Made by a program: the position numbers and the translations under genes
Notes under the pieces: model-generated
The model's input: the letters and a program-made list of their open reading frames with translations, nothing else
Databases searched by the model: none
What the model was told of the DNA's origin: nothing
Shown: piece after piece, positions 8,766-19,600 of the stretch
How the letters are laid out: every line of letters begins with the position of its first letter
How positions within the stretch are numbered: the stretch's first letter is position 1
Assembly: GCA_016700115.1 (NCBI GenBank)
Contig: CP064999.1
Coordinates: 2,914,001-2,978,000, forward strand
DNA: 64,000 bases
Source: Sphingobacteriales bacterium
Lineage (GTDB): Bacteria; Bacteroidota; Bacteroidia; Chitinophagales; UBA2359
Reading direction: 5' to 3'

Positions 8766-10001
8766 TTACTCTTCAATAAAATTCAAATCTTTACCATAAG
8801 TTTCGTGCAGGTTAAAAATGGCAAAAAATGCCAGTCCTAAACAAACAATTCCAACAATATAAGCACTGTTGATAAAACCGCAATAAGGTTGAAGGAACTG
8901 AAAAGACAAAGTAATGGGAACGACAGCCCCTCTTACAAAATTGGGAACCGTAGTGGTTACTGTAGCTCGAAGGTTGGTTCCAAACTGTTCAGAAGCAATG
9001 GTTGCAAAAATAGCCCAATAGCCTGCAACTGCGCCAATAGAAAAGCACAGGAAGATATAGGTAATGTATGAGATGTCCCTAAGATAGAGATACAAAGTAA
9101 TAACAATCAAAAGCGTAGATAAAAATCCGATAACTATCTTTCGACGGGTTTTAAATATCTGACTCAGCAATCCACTTGCAAAATCACCCACAGAAAGCCC
9201 GATATAGGCAAACATGATGGCAGTACTTGCTTTAACTGTTCCTGATACCCCGATTTCACGACTAAATTCGGGAGAAAGCACAATTAAAATACCGATGGAA
9301 AACCAAATAGGTAAGCCAACCAATATACAGTTCAAATATCTGATTGCTCGTTTGCGGTTGGTAAATAACTGAAAAAAATCACCCCTTCTGATGCCCGAAT
9401 GGTTCAACATGGTTTTGAACATACTCGATTCATAAGTACCTAAACGAAGGGCAAACAAAGCAAAACCCAATCCGCCACCTACAAAATAAGCTATTCGCCA
9501 GGTGAAAAAATCGCCAACAAGTGCCGCCGCTACTGCTCCTAAAGCACCAAAAGTTACAACAATCATGGTTCCGTATCCACGGGTTTCTTTGGTCATAGTT
9601 TCAGAAACTAAGGTAATGCCTGCACCGAGTTCACCCGCCAAACCAATTCCCGCCAAGAAGCGGAGTACGGCATAAGTAGTGGTATCGTTCACAAAACCAT
9701 TGGCAACATTGGCTGCCGAGTACATGAAGATGGAACCGAATAAGACAGATACGCGCCCGCGTTTGTCGCCCAATATTCCCCAAATGATGCCCCCAAGCAA
9801 CATGCCGGTCATTTGCCAGTTAAAAAGCATCAATCCTTTGGCAGTTAATTCTGCTCCAGAATATCCCAACTCTGTAAGGCTTGGGTTGCGAACTATACCA
9901 AACAGGATCAGGTCATAGATATCAACAAAGTAACCCAATGCTGCAACTATGACTATGATATTGAATGGGTTAGAGGTATGTGTGTCGTTTGCACCGGTCA
10001 T
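8766..10001 (-). CDS. MFS transporter, metabolite:proton symporter-like
   Basis: Major facilitator superfamily permease of 411 aa with about twelve hydrophobic segments. I prefer the ATG at 10001 (MTGANDTHTSNP...), because the longer frame to 10070 begins with GTG and adds 23 residues unlike a transporter N-terminus. The MFS loop 2-3 motif is visible as GDKRGRVSVLFGS, and RFLAGIGLAGELGAGITLVSE matches the helix 4-5 region of the metabolite:H+ symporter and sugar-porter groups. The transported compound cannot be told from sequence. The NAD(P)-binding gene follows after 11 bp, suggesting a two-gene unit. Nothing notable lies between this gene and the giant gene that ends at 10128. Confidence 0.87.
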   Translation of the reverse strand: MTGANDTHTSNPFNIIVIVAALGYFVDIYDLILFGIVRNPSLTELGYSGAELTAKGLMLFNWQMTGMLLGGIIWGILGDKRGRVSVLFGSIFMYSAANVANGFVNDTTTYAVLRFLAGIGLAGELGAGITLVSETMTKETRGYGTMIVVTFGALGAVAAALVGDFFTWRIAYFVGGGLGFALFALRLGTYESSMFKTMLNHSGIRRGDFFQLFTNRKRAIRYLNCILVGLPIWFSIGILIVLSPEFSREIGVSGTVKASTAIMFAYIGLSVGDFASGLLSQIFKTRRKIVIGFLSTLLIVITLYLYLRDISYITYIFLCFSIGAVAGYWAIFATIASEQFGTNLRATVTTTVPNFVRGAVVPITLSFQFLQPYCGFINSAYIVGIVCLGLAFFAIFNLHETYGKDLNFIEE

Positions 10002-10127
10002 TTTAGAATGAGGGAGTTTAGTTTGTATTAGCTGATTGTTCGGCACAAAGTTGCAAAACTTTTTATTCACTTATGCCGGAGAGTTAATGATATTTACTTG
10101 TTGTGGGCTTATCCTAAATGCTCTCCC

Positions 10128-13100
10128 TTATCGTATCAGCGTCACATTCCCTTTCAGGTTCTCTTCCATTCCGTCTGTATATCTGACATTTGCCATATAG
10201 ACATACACCCCAAGTTCGGAATCCTTGTCATTATGCCGTCCGTCCCAACCAATGCCTATATCTGTGGTTTCCCCGCTGTCATAGACTTTCTCCCCCCATC
10301 GGTTCCAAACCGATAACCGGTAGCTTTCTATATTATATCCGGCAACGCGGAAGGTGCTGTTGATGGCATCGCCGTTAGGAGAGAAAGCGTTGGGGATGAG
10401 CATACGATTGGGCATACGGACATCTATATCAATGCTTGCCGAAGCGGTGCAGCCAAATATATCAGTAACAAGTACGGTATAAGTGGTCGGTTCGAGGGGA
10501 TAAAATGTGCAGATGCTGTCCTGACAGGTGAAGGGAAGGCCGCCTGCCGTCCATTCGTAAGTCAGACTGCCCCAAAGTCCGAACGCATTCACGTTTAATG
10601 TTACCGGTTCTTCGTATTGAACCAAGAGTAAATCGGCGGTGATGTTTGCGCCTACACTGTCGGGAACACAGACAGGTTCGGCGGTCATGCAGCTAATCAC
10701 TGTGGCATTACCCGCTCCGCAATATTCGGAAGCGGAAGCAGAGAGGTTGAAAGTATATCCGTTAAAAGGGCTTAAACCGGTATAGGTAAATTGGGTGAAA
10801 TCGGGAGGCAGGAACAGCGGGGGATTTCCGTCTATGGAGAGTTCATAACCCGAAGCGCCGAAGACCGTTTCCCAAGCGATGACAATTTCATTTTCTGTCG
10901 CACTGAGGCAGGAAAGTACCGGAGCAGTTAAAGTCCCGCCTATTTCTGCCGTAGCGGAAACGGTACAACCGAGCGCATCGGTAACGGTTACGCTGTAATT
11001 TCCTGCGCCGATATTGGTAAGGGAGGCATCGTCGGTAAAATTGCTCCAGAAATAGGTATAGGGAGGCTGTCCGTTTGATAGAATTAGACTGACGCTGCCG
11101 TTTGCTTCTCCGCAATTGGCATTAATTATAAAAGGAACGGCAGACGGGGGAGATACTACGCAGGGGTCGGGCGCCGTGGTGCAGGTAATCTGTTCCGGTT
11201 GGTTGGCTACGGTACAGCCGGGGGCGGCGAGTATGAGCAGCGAAACGGTATATTCGGTATTGGGTTCAAATCCGTAAAAAGTATTGACGGTTACTTCAGA
11301 CGACAGCCAATTGAATGCGCCTCCGTTAAAACTGATTTCAAAACCCGTTGCACCATCAACGGGAGTCCACGACACGGTGATAAAATCGGGGCCGGCATCC
11401 ACGCAGACGAGCGAGGTGGTGCCGACCGGCAATTCGGGAATGTTGAAACTTGCGGAAACCGAACAATCATTCGAATCGGTAACGGAAACATCATAATCTC
11501 CCGCCGGCAGGTCGGTGCGGTCTTCATCGGTTATATTATCCGACCATAGATATTGAAACGGGGGTGAAACGCCCGAAACGGTTATGTTTATCATGCCGTT
11601 TGTTTCGCCGCAGACAGCGTCGGTAACGGAATCCGTGATGATGTTGAAAACATCAGAACCTACAATGTTGATGATTTCGCAATAGGATTCGGTGCAAACA
11701 TCTGCATCGGCAGCCGTATTAATTGTAATCAGACATACATTGTAGGTGCCCGAAAAAGCGTAAACATGGATTGGGTTGGGAAGAGTTGAAGTGTTTCCGT
11801 CTCCAAAATTCCATTCAAATTCCAACGTGCCGTTTCCGTCCGATAAGGGGGTAAAAAGAACTTCGCTGCAAGTATTTTCAAAGGAAAAAGAAGAACTGAC
11901 GATGCAATCCAGGCAATCAATCAGGTTGAGGCTGATTATGTCCGAAGTGTCCTGACATCCCCAAACCGTAGTGATTTTAAGTTGGTAATCGCCCGATTGA
12001 GGCGGCACGAACTCGTTAGATGTAGCACCTGAAAGAGGCAAACCATTGAGCAGCCATTGATAACCGGCGTACAGATTAGGAATCAGGAAAGTATCCAATT
12101 CGCAAAAATCGTAACAACCCAATGGAATGGCAGACATATCGCCGCCGCTATTGACTCCTACCGTTTTGCTTGTTTGGGTGGTGCATCCATAGGGGTCGGT
12201 TACAGAAACCGTGTAAACTCCCGGAACGTCAACTGTTATGCTGTTGCCGATATGTCCGGTATTCCAGATAAAGACGTTATAAGTGGGGTGGCTGGCAGTC
12301 ATCGTCAGGCTTTCACCGTTGCAAAGCTGATATGCTACGGCGGAATTGGGTAAGATACTTGGATTGAAAGTTTGAATTTTATTGAGTGTAATCGGGTCGG
12401 AAACACTGAAACAACCGCTGCCCGGTTCGGTAACGGTTACATAAAAATCAACTCCTCCGAATGCGAGCGAGGAATAGGGAATGTTAATCGCCGGCGAGTT
12501 TTGCCCGTTATTCCACAAATAGGTGAAATCGGGACCGGCATTGGCATTTAATACCACCGAAGTTCCGGGACAAACCGCCATGAAATTAACATCGGGATAG
12601 ATATTGGCTGGAGGCAGGGGAATGAAGCTGACCGGCTGAGGGGGTGTTGTATATTGACATCCGTTGGGCTGTGTTACCGTTACTTTGAAACTGCCGGATT
12701 GGGTAACGCTAACCGAACTGTTTGAAGAACCATCCGACCAAAGCCAGGAAGCACCACCTGTCGGAGCATACAAAGTAATGATATCGCCTTCGCAGGCAGT
12801 AGTCGCGCTTTGAGTGATGTTTTCCTGATTGACAGGCAAAACCTCGATGGTTTGGCTGCCTGTATTGACACAGCCATCTCCGCCGGTTACGGTCAGGCTG
12901 ACGTTAAACGTTCCTTCCGTAGGATAACTTTGTTCGGGATATTGGATAGAAACAGAAGCGCTGTTGCCGAAATTCCAATGCCATTTGATGGCATCGGGAT
13001 TGTCGGCGGGGATGAACGATAAGGGTTCCCCCTCGCAGACCATACCGGGTATGGAAAAAGAAACATCGGGAAGGTTGTTGATGCTGACCGTTTTGGTGAT

Positions 13101-16100
13101 GCTGCTTGTGCAGGTATCGTTGCTAATCGTAAGGGTTACGGGATAATCGCCGGGTGAGGCATAAGTATGTGCGGGATTGGTTTCAACACTGCTTGTGCCG
13201 TCGCCAAAATCCCAGTTCCAACCGGTAATAGTCGTATTGTAGAGATACATGGAAAGGTTGGTAAATGAGGTGGGTTCATTAAGACACGAGGAATTGAAGT
13301 CAAAATCGGCTTTCAGGGGAACGATGACAAGTTCGGTATCAAAAAAGTTGCATAAAGGATTAACCGATGGCGGAATGCTTGGAAATATGCCTGAAAGACG
13401 GACATAATAATAGCCCGGCATGTCAAAAACATGGTTTTGCGGGCTATTGTCTGCAACACTTACCAAAGGAGAGTCATCGTCAAAATTCCAAACATAATAG
13501 TTTGCAATGCCCGTTGAATTATTGACAAAGTTTACCATATTGCAATCGGATGTCGTTTCGGACGATAAAGAAACGTTTGACCCTGGTTCGGTAAAACAAG
13601 GGTCAAGTGTACCGCCGCCGCCCGAACAATCAATTTGAGTGATGACGACAGGCGAGGATTTTCTTTTGCATCCGGAGGGGCTTGTCGCCTCTATGGAATA
13701 GGAGGTATTACCCGTAACCGATGTTGCGGTATGAATGATGGAAGAACCGTAATTGGCTATCGGAACATTATTGACAAACCACTGATAGGTGTATCCGTCT
13801 ATAATAGCCGCATAAATGGTTGTTTGTGAAGCAGAGCCTATGCAGAGAATAGAGCTGCCTTGTTCGTAGATATAAGGTTTAGGCACTAAGTTTTGATACA
13901 GGTTATGAGCAGCAACCGATTGACAACCGTTGTTGTCGGTAACGGTTACCTTATAATTATAAATGTAGGATGTGGTGATGCTGTTTGTGGTATATCCATA
14001 ATATTCCCATAAATATGATGCGAAGGTATCGGGCGACACGCTTAACTGAACGCTATCGCCAGGACATAATAACCCCGATTGAACAATGCTCGGGATAACC
14101 GGCGGCAAGATACTGATGCTGTTTTGAACCGATAATCCGCAGGCAGAAACCGTAAGCAGAGCATCGGGAACACCTTCATTCCATTGCACCAGAACGGCAG
14201 CGCTTCCCTGCCCGCCGACAACGCTGCCGGCTTGGGGCGGGCTGACCGTCCAAAAATAATCGAGGTCTTCAATCAAGGGAGTTGCCGCATAAACAGCCTT
14301 AGTACCTTCGCATACTTGGGTTTCCCCGCTAATCTGAAGGGCTTGCAGAGGCGTTACCGTCAGAGTTCCGGCTTCCGATGTGCAAAAAGGTTCGCCGGGG
14401 TTTTGCGCAATAATGGAAATGCCGAACTCGTCAATATCCGGCTGCCAGACAATATATAAAGACGTTCCGGTTCCCGAAGCGGGAACGCCGCCGGTAATGG
14501 TCCAAAAATAAATCTTCCCCGTTTCGGGAGATGCAATTTGATAGGTATAACCATTTTCGGGGCAAACCACCTGTTCGCCGGTAATCACCGGAGTTGCCGG
14601 AAGCGGGGTAATATTTGTTTGGAACTGCTGAGGGTAGTTGCAGTAGTCCGTTAAATTGACGGGAAGGGCCGACACAGTATAACTTCCGCTTGCGCCTGCT
14701 TCCACAACTATACTGTCCATGCCGGAGCCGGTTCCCATAATACTTGCATTGCCCGTTACCGTCCAATTGTGCAATCCCAAGGAAGCGGAATAGGTCGTTT
14801 GGCTTCCGGCACATACGTTTTCCGTTCCCAAAATTAGATATTTGACGTTTACTTCAACAGGAAGTTCGATGTCGGAGGAACAGTCAAGAAGGAAACTGCT
14901 CATGCCGACCCTGACCACTCCGTCAGAAACCCAGTTGATGCCGGCCTGATTGAAATTTTGCCAAACAATACTGCCCGCAGTCGGAGGAACAATGCTCCAG
15001 TTATAGGCTACTCCGCCATATTGTGGCAAACTGTATAAGGCAAAATCGCCCTGACAAACCACTGCCGGTCCGTTAATCTGATGATTATTGCTGATAATGG
15101 GGACAAGGATGCTGCCTGTGGAGTCGCAAACCGTGCTGCCGTCGCAGTCACCGATAGTCAGTTCAACGGTTCCTTCGGGAACATCGTCCCAGACAACGGT
15201 AATCTCGGCAGTGTTTTGACCGGCTATAATGTTCCCTCCCGTAACTGTCCAGTTGTAAGTATCGCAAACGGCAGAGGTGGTATAGGATTCTTCGTCTCCC
15301 GGGCAAACCAACGAGGCGCAGGTTATATCGGGGGCAATGCCTTGTTCGATAATAAATATGCGCTGAAACGTATCATCGTCGGTGCAGCCTACGGCAAAAA
15401 GGGCAACGGTATAAGTACCGGGATTTTGGTAAATATAAGAAAGATTAAAAAGGGCAGAGGTATTGTTCGGAGAAGTCGGCTCGCCAAAATCCCAATCCAC
15501 AGTCAAGTTGCTATCAGGAGCGGTAAACTGTATGATTTGTCCGGTGCAGCCGTATAGCGTATCGGCATCGCCAAGCGATGTAGTAAAGAGAGCATCTGCC
15601 GTAAAAGGCAGGTCTATATTTTCAACAATTGCCGTTTGGGAACAGTTATTGACCAAATCCGTCACCTGATAGGTTCCCTGACATAAACCGGTAAGGGTAA
15701 CAGGCCCTGAAAAAATACTGCCGAAAGGAATACCGCTACCGCTGACCTGATAATTGTTGTCGGTGGGAATTTCCAAACTCCCGTTGCATAAACCGCAGGT
15801 AGCCGGCTCTACAAATACCGGAAAATTCGCCTGTACACTTGAACTTGCAGAATTGTAACAGCCATTTGAGTCAGTAACTGTAACGGTATAGGTTGTAGGG
15901 GTACTTGGGGAAGCTGTAAATGATGGGGTGCTAATACTATTATTCCATAGATAAGTATATCCGGGAATCCCCCCTGTTCCATAAGCCGTGAGGGTGTATG
16001 TGATTGGGAAAGGGGTATCGCAATAGATAACGGGGTCGGATTCTATGGTTATGTTTACTATCGGCTCAACATCATAACATTCCGACGAATAACATCCGTT

Positions 16101-16394
16101 TATGTCCGTAACAGTAACGCAATAATTCCCTACTTCCAGCCCTATTGCAATCGGAGTGTTAATAGTAGCATTATGCGACCAACTATATGTATAAGGTAAT
16201 GTTCCATTTGCAACATTAACACTGATACTGCCATAAGTACCGGAAGGACCCCCTCCAAAACCATTGCAAACACCAATAATATCGGCAGAAACGATAACCG
16301 GATTTGAGCCGGGTCCGCAAGGATTGGGCTGTGCTTGAACTATGATAGCAAATAAGCAGCAAAAAGAGAGGGTAAGGAGTAAACTTTTGATCAT
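10128..16394 (-). CDS. Giant modular surface protein (SprB-like, PKD, FN3) with type B T9SS tail, copy 1
   Basis: A 2088-aa secreted, probably surface-attached adhesin-like protein. Residues 1-21 are a signal peptide ending AQPNPC. About 30-260 are SprB-type modules (strand pattern NGTLPYTYSWS ... VGNYCVTVTDINGC). PKD domains with the WxFGD-type core lie near 300, 970, 1060, 1140 and 1530; cysteine-rich PKD-like modules (CPGDEESYTTSAVC, YNWTVTGGNI) fill about 355-900. Near 1600-1950 are two SprB plus FN3-like pairs. The last ~90 residues (IPNAFSPNGDAIN ... YRLSVWNRWGEKVYD ... LKGNVTLIR) are the gliding-motility-associated C-terminal domain, the type B T9SS signal. It is a tandem paralogue of the next upstream gene and shares its leader sequence. 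A role in adhesion or gliding is inference from SprB family knowledge. Confidence 0.92.
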   Translation of the reverse strand: MIKSLLLTLSFCCLFAIIVQAQPNPCGPGSNPVIVSADIIGVCNGFGGGPSGTYGSISVNVANGTLPYTYSWSHNATINTPIAIGLEVGNYCVTVTDINGCYSSECYDVEPIVNITIESDPVIYCDTPFPITYTLTAYGTGGIPGYTYLWNNSISTPSFTASPSTPTTYTVTVTDSNGCYNSASSSVQANFPVFVEPATCGLCNGSLEIPTDNNYQVSGSGIPFGSIFSGPVTLTGLCQGTYQVTDLVNNCSQTAIVENIDLPFTADALFTTSLGDADTLYGCTGQIIQFTAPDSNLTVDWDFGEPTSPNNTSALFNLSYIYQNPGTYTVALFAVGCTDDDTFQRIFIIEQGIAPDITCASLVCPGDEESYTTSAVCDTYNWTVTGGNIIAGQNTAEITVVWDDVPEGTVELTIGDCDGSTVCDSTGSILVPIISNNHQINGPAVVCQGDFALYSLPQYGGVAYNWSIVPPTAGSIVWQNFNQAGINWVSDGVVRVGMSSFLLDCSSDIELPVEVNVKYLILGTENVCAGSQTTYSASLGLHNWTVTGNASIMGTGSGMDSIVVEAGASGSYTVSALPVNLTDYCNYPQQFQTNITPLPATPVITGEQVVCPENGYTYQIASPETGKIYFWTITGGVPASGTGTSLYIVWQPDIDEFGISIIAQNPGEPFCTSEAGTLTVTPLQALQISGETQVCEGTKAVYAATPLIEDLDYFWTVSPPQAGSVVGGQGSAAVLVQWNEGVPDALLTVSACGLSVQNSISILPPVIPSIVQSGLLCPGDSVQLSVSPDTFASYLWEYYGYTTNSITTSYIYNYKVTVTDNNGCQSVAAHNLYQNLVPKPYIYEQGSSILCIGSASQTTIYAAIIDGYTYQWFVNNVPIANYGSSIIHTATSVTGNTSYSIEATSPSGCKRKSSPVVITQIDCSGGGGTLDPCFTEPGSNVSLSSETTSDCNMVNFVNNSTGIANYYVWNFDDDSPLVSVADNSPQNHVFDMPGYYYVRLSGIFPSIPPSVNPLCNFFDTELVIVPLKADFDFNSSCLNEPTSFTNLSMYLYNTTITGWNWDFGDGTSSVETNPAHTYASPGDYPVTLTISNDTCTSSITKTVSINNLPDVSFSIPGMVCEGEPLSFIPADNPDAIKWHWNFGNSASVSIQYPEQSYPTEGTFNVSLTVTGGDGCVNTGSQTIEVLPVNQENITQSATTACEGDIITLYAPTGGASWLWSDGSSNSSVSVTQSGSFKVTVTQPNGCQYTTPPQPVSFIPLPPANIYPDVNFMAVCPGTSVVLNANAGPDFTYLWNNGQNSPAINIPYSSLAFGGVDFYVTVTEPGSGCFSVSDPITLNKIQTFNPSILPNSAVAYQLCNGESLTMTASHPTYNVFIWNTGHIGNSITVDVPGVYTVSVTDPYGCTTQTSKTVGVNSGGDMSAIPLGCYDFCELDTFLIPNLYAGYQWLLNGLPLSGATSNEFVPPQSGDYQLKITTVWGCQDTSDIISLNLIDCLDCIVSSSFSFENTCSEVLFTPLSDGNGTLEFEWNFGDGNTSTLPNPIHVYAFSGTYNVCLITINTAADADVCTESYCEIINIVGSDVFNIITDSVTDAVCGETNGMINITVSGVSPPFQYLWSDNITDEDRTDLPAGDYDVSVTDSNDCSVSASFNIPELPVGTTSLVCVDAGPDFITVSWTPVDGATGFEISFNGGAFNWLSSEVTVNTFYGFEPNTEYTVSLLILAAPGCTVANQPEQITCTTAPDPCVVSPPSAVPFIINANCGEANGSVSLILSNGQPPYTYFWSNFTDDASLTNIGAGNYSVTVTDALGCTVSATAEIGGTLTAPVLSCLSATENEIVIAWETVFGASGYELSIDGNPPLFLPPDFTQFTYTGLSPFNGYTFNLSASASEYCGAGNATVISCMTAEPVCVPDSVGANITADLLLVQYEEPVTLNVNAFGLWGSLTYEWTAGGLPFTCQDSICTFYPLEPTTYTVLVTDIFGCTASASIDIDVRMPNRMLIPNAFSPNGDAINSTFRVAGYNIESYRLSVWNRWGEKVYDSGETTDIGIGWDGRHNDKDSELGVYVYMANVRYTDGMEENLKGNVTLIR

Positions 16395-16489
16395 AATAAA
16401 ATAGTTTTGCGATTTGGTGAGAACCGAAACTTGTCATTTGGATAGGTAGAAGTAAATATACTTTTCAAGTAAAGCCACCATTTATTGAT
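16395..16489. repeat. Duplicated upstream region of the giant genes, copy 1
   Basis: The ~95 bp directly upstream of copy 1 is nearly identical to 23937-24030 upstream of copy 2 (shared blocks include aaatagttttgcgatttggt and aagtaaagccaccatttatt). Beyond this the two flanks diverge, which marks one edge of the tandem duplication. The conserved stretch presumably carries the leader and regulatory signals of both genes. No clear TAnnTTTG box was found in it. 16490-16625 has nothing recognised. Confidence 0.8.
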
Positions 16490-16625
16490 TGATGAAAAAG
16501 TAGGTATTTTTTTGAATGTTGAGCTGCATGTAACTGGATTTGCCTGCCTTGTGGAACCTGCGCCTGAATGACGGGTATTACCTAAGTGTTTGGTTATTGT
16601 TACGAGTCGGTAAAGTCTTTCATGT

Positions 16626-19600
16626 TTATCGTATCAGCGTAACATTCCCTTTCAGGTTTTCTTCTGTTCCGTCCTTGTAGCGGACATTTGCTATATAATT
16701 ATATACCCCAAGTTCGGCATCTTTTCCGTGATAGCGGCCATCCCAGCCTTGGCTGATGTCGGATGTATAACCACCGTCATAGACTTTTTGCCCCATACGG
16801 TTCCAAACCGATAACCGGTAGCTTTCTATATTGTATCCGGCAACTCGGAAGATGTTGTTGATGGCATCGCCGTTAGGAGAGAAAGCATTGGGTATGAGCA
16901 TACGGTTGGGCATTCGGACATCTATGTCAATGCTTGCCGAAGCTGTGCAGCCAAATATATCAGTAACAAGTACGGTATAAGTGGTTGGATCGAGGGGGTA
17001 AAATGTGCAGATGCTGTCCTGACAGGCGAAGGGAAGGCCGCCTGCCGTCCATTCGTAAGTCAGACTGCCCCAAAGTCCGAACGCGTTCACGCTTAATGTT
17101 ACCGGTTCTCCGTATTGAACCAGGAGTAAATCGGCGGACAGGGTTGCGCCGATGCTTTCCGTCAAACAGATGTATTGTTCAGTCATGCAACTCACCACAG
17201 TTGTATTACCTGCTCCGCAATTTTCCGAAGCGGAAACGGTGAAGCTGAAAGTATATTCGGTATCGGGAGCTAAACCGGTAAAGGTGTAATCTAATACATC
17301 GGGTAACAGGGCGATTGGTGTATTGCCATTCAGACTGATTTCATAACCCGTTGCACCGCTCACTGTTTCCCAAGCGATGACAATTTCATTTTCTGTCGCG
17401 CTCAGACAGGTGAGGACAGGCGTTGTTATCAACTCACTGACATTTGCCGTAGCGGAAGCCGTGCAACCGAGCGCATCGGTAACGGTTACGCCGTAACTTC
17501 CCGCACCGATATTGGTAAGGGAGGCATCGGCACTAAAGTTGCTCCAAAGATAGGTATAGGGGGGCTGTCCGTCAGATATGTTCAGACTGATGCCGCCGTT
17601 GGTTTCTCCGCAATCGGCATCGGTAATAATGGTAACTGCGGAGAGGGTACTTTGTGCACAAGGGTCGGGCAGGGTAGTGCAGGTTATTTGTGCGGGTTCA
17701 CTATTAATACAGGTCGGTAACATAAGTACGTTAAGAGTAAACGTATAATCGGTATCGGTAGCTAAACCGGTAAAGGTGTAGTCTATTACGTCGGGTAACA
17801 GGGCGATAGGGGTATTGCCGTTCAGACTGATTTCATAACCTATTGCCCCGATGACCATTTCCCAAGCGATGACAATTTCAGTTTGTGTCGCGCTCAGACA
17901 GATGAGGACAGGCATTGTTATCAACTCACTGACATTTGCAATAGCGGATACAGTACAACCGAGCGCATCGGTAACGGTAACGCTGTAACTCCCTGCGCCG
18001 ATATTGGTAAGAGAGGCATCGGCACTAAAATCATTCCATAGATAAGTATAGGGAGGCTGTCCATCCGATATGTTCAGACTGATGCTGCCGTTGGTTTCTC
18101 CACAATCGGCATCGGCAATAATGGTAACTGCGGATAGGGTACTTTGTGCGCAAGGGTCGGGCAGGGTAGTGCAGGTTACTTGGACAGGCTGACCATTGTT
18201 GCAAGATGGCGGCGCAAGTACCAATAGGGATATCGTGTATTCAGTATCGGGAGCTAAACCGGTAAAGGTGTAGTCTATTACATCGGGTAACAAGGCGATT
18301 GGGGTATCGCCATTCAGACTGATTTCATAACCCGTTGCCCCGATGACCATTTCCCAAGTGATGACAATTTCAGTTTCTGTCGCGCTCAGACAGGTAAGTA
18401 CAGGAGTTGTTATCAACTCACTGACATTTGCAATAGCGGAAGCAGTGCAACCGAGCGCATCGGTAACGGTAACGGCGTAACTTCCCGCACCGATATTAGT
18501 AAGGTTGGCATCGGTGCTAAAATCGTTCCATAGATAAGTATAGGGAGGCTGTCCATCTGATATGTTCAGACTGATGCTGCCGTTGGTTTCTCCACAATCG
18601 GCATCGGTAATAATGGTAACTGCGGAGAGGGTACTTTGTGCGCAAGGGTCGGGCAGGGTAGTGCAGGTTACTTGAGCAGGCAGACCATTGTTGCAAGACG
18701 GAGGTGCAAGTGCCAATAGGATTATCGTGTAATCGGTATCGGGAGATAAACCTGTAAAGGTGTAATCTAATATATCGGGAGTTAAGGTGATAGGTACATC
18801 ACCATCCAGACTGATTTCATAACCCGTTGCGCCGATGGCCGTTTCCCAGTAAACCGTCAATTCGTTATTTGAAACATTCAGGCAGTTTAGGGTTGAAGCA
18901 TCAATGGGTAGTCCGGCAATGGTGAAACTTGCCGTTACTGAGCATCCTCCTGCATCGGTAACAGTGAGGTCGTAAACACCGACAGGCAGGTTAAAGCGGT
19001 CTTCGTCAGTTGACATATCTGACCACATAAACTGATAAGGTGGAGAAACGCCGGATACGGTGATTTGAATCATGCCGTCGGAATCCCCACAGGCGGCATC
19101 GGTTACGGAATCGGTAGTGATGTTCAAAATTTCAGCACCAAAAACAGTGATGGTTTCGCAATAGGTTTCAGAGCAAACATCGGCATCGGCGGCAGTATTG
19201 ATCGTTGTCAAACATACATTGTAGTTGCCCGAAAAACTGTAAACATGGATAGGGTTGGGAATACTTGACGTGTTTCCGTCTCCGAAATTCCATTCATATT
19301 CTAATGTTCCATTTCCGTCCGACAGAGAGGTGAACAAAACTTCCGTGCAGTTATTTTCAAAGATAAAAGAAGAACTGACAATGCAATCCAAACAATCCAA
19401 GAGGTTGAGGCTGATGACATCCGAAGTGTCCTTACATCCCCAGACGGTTGTGATTTGAAGTTGGTAATCGCCGGACTGAGGCGGCACAAACTCGTTGGAA
19501 GTTGCACCTGCAACGGGCAAACCGTTAAGCAACCATTGATAACCGGTATAGATATTGGGCACCATGAAAGTATCGAGTTCACAAAAATCGTAACAACCTA

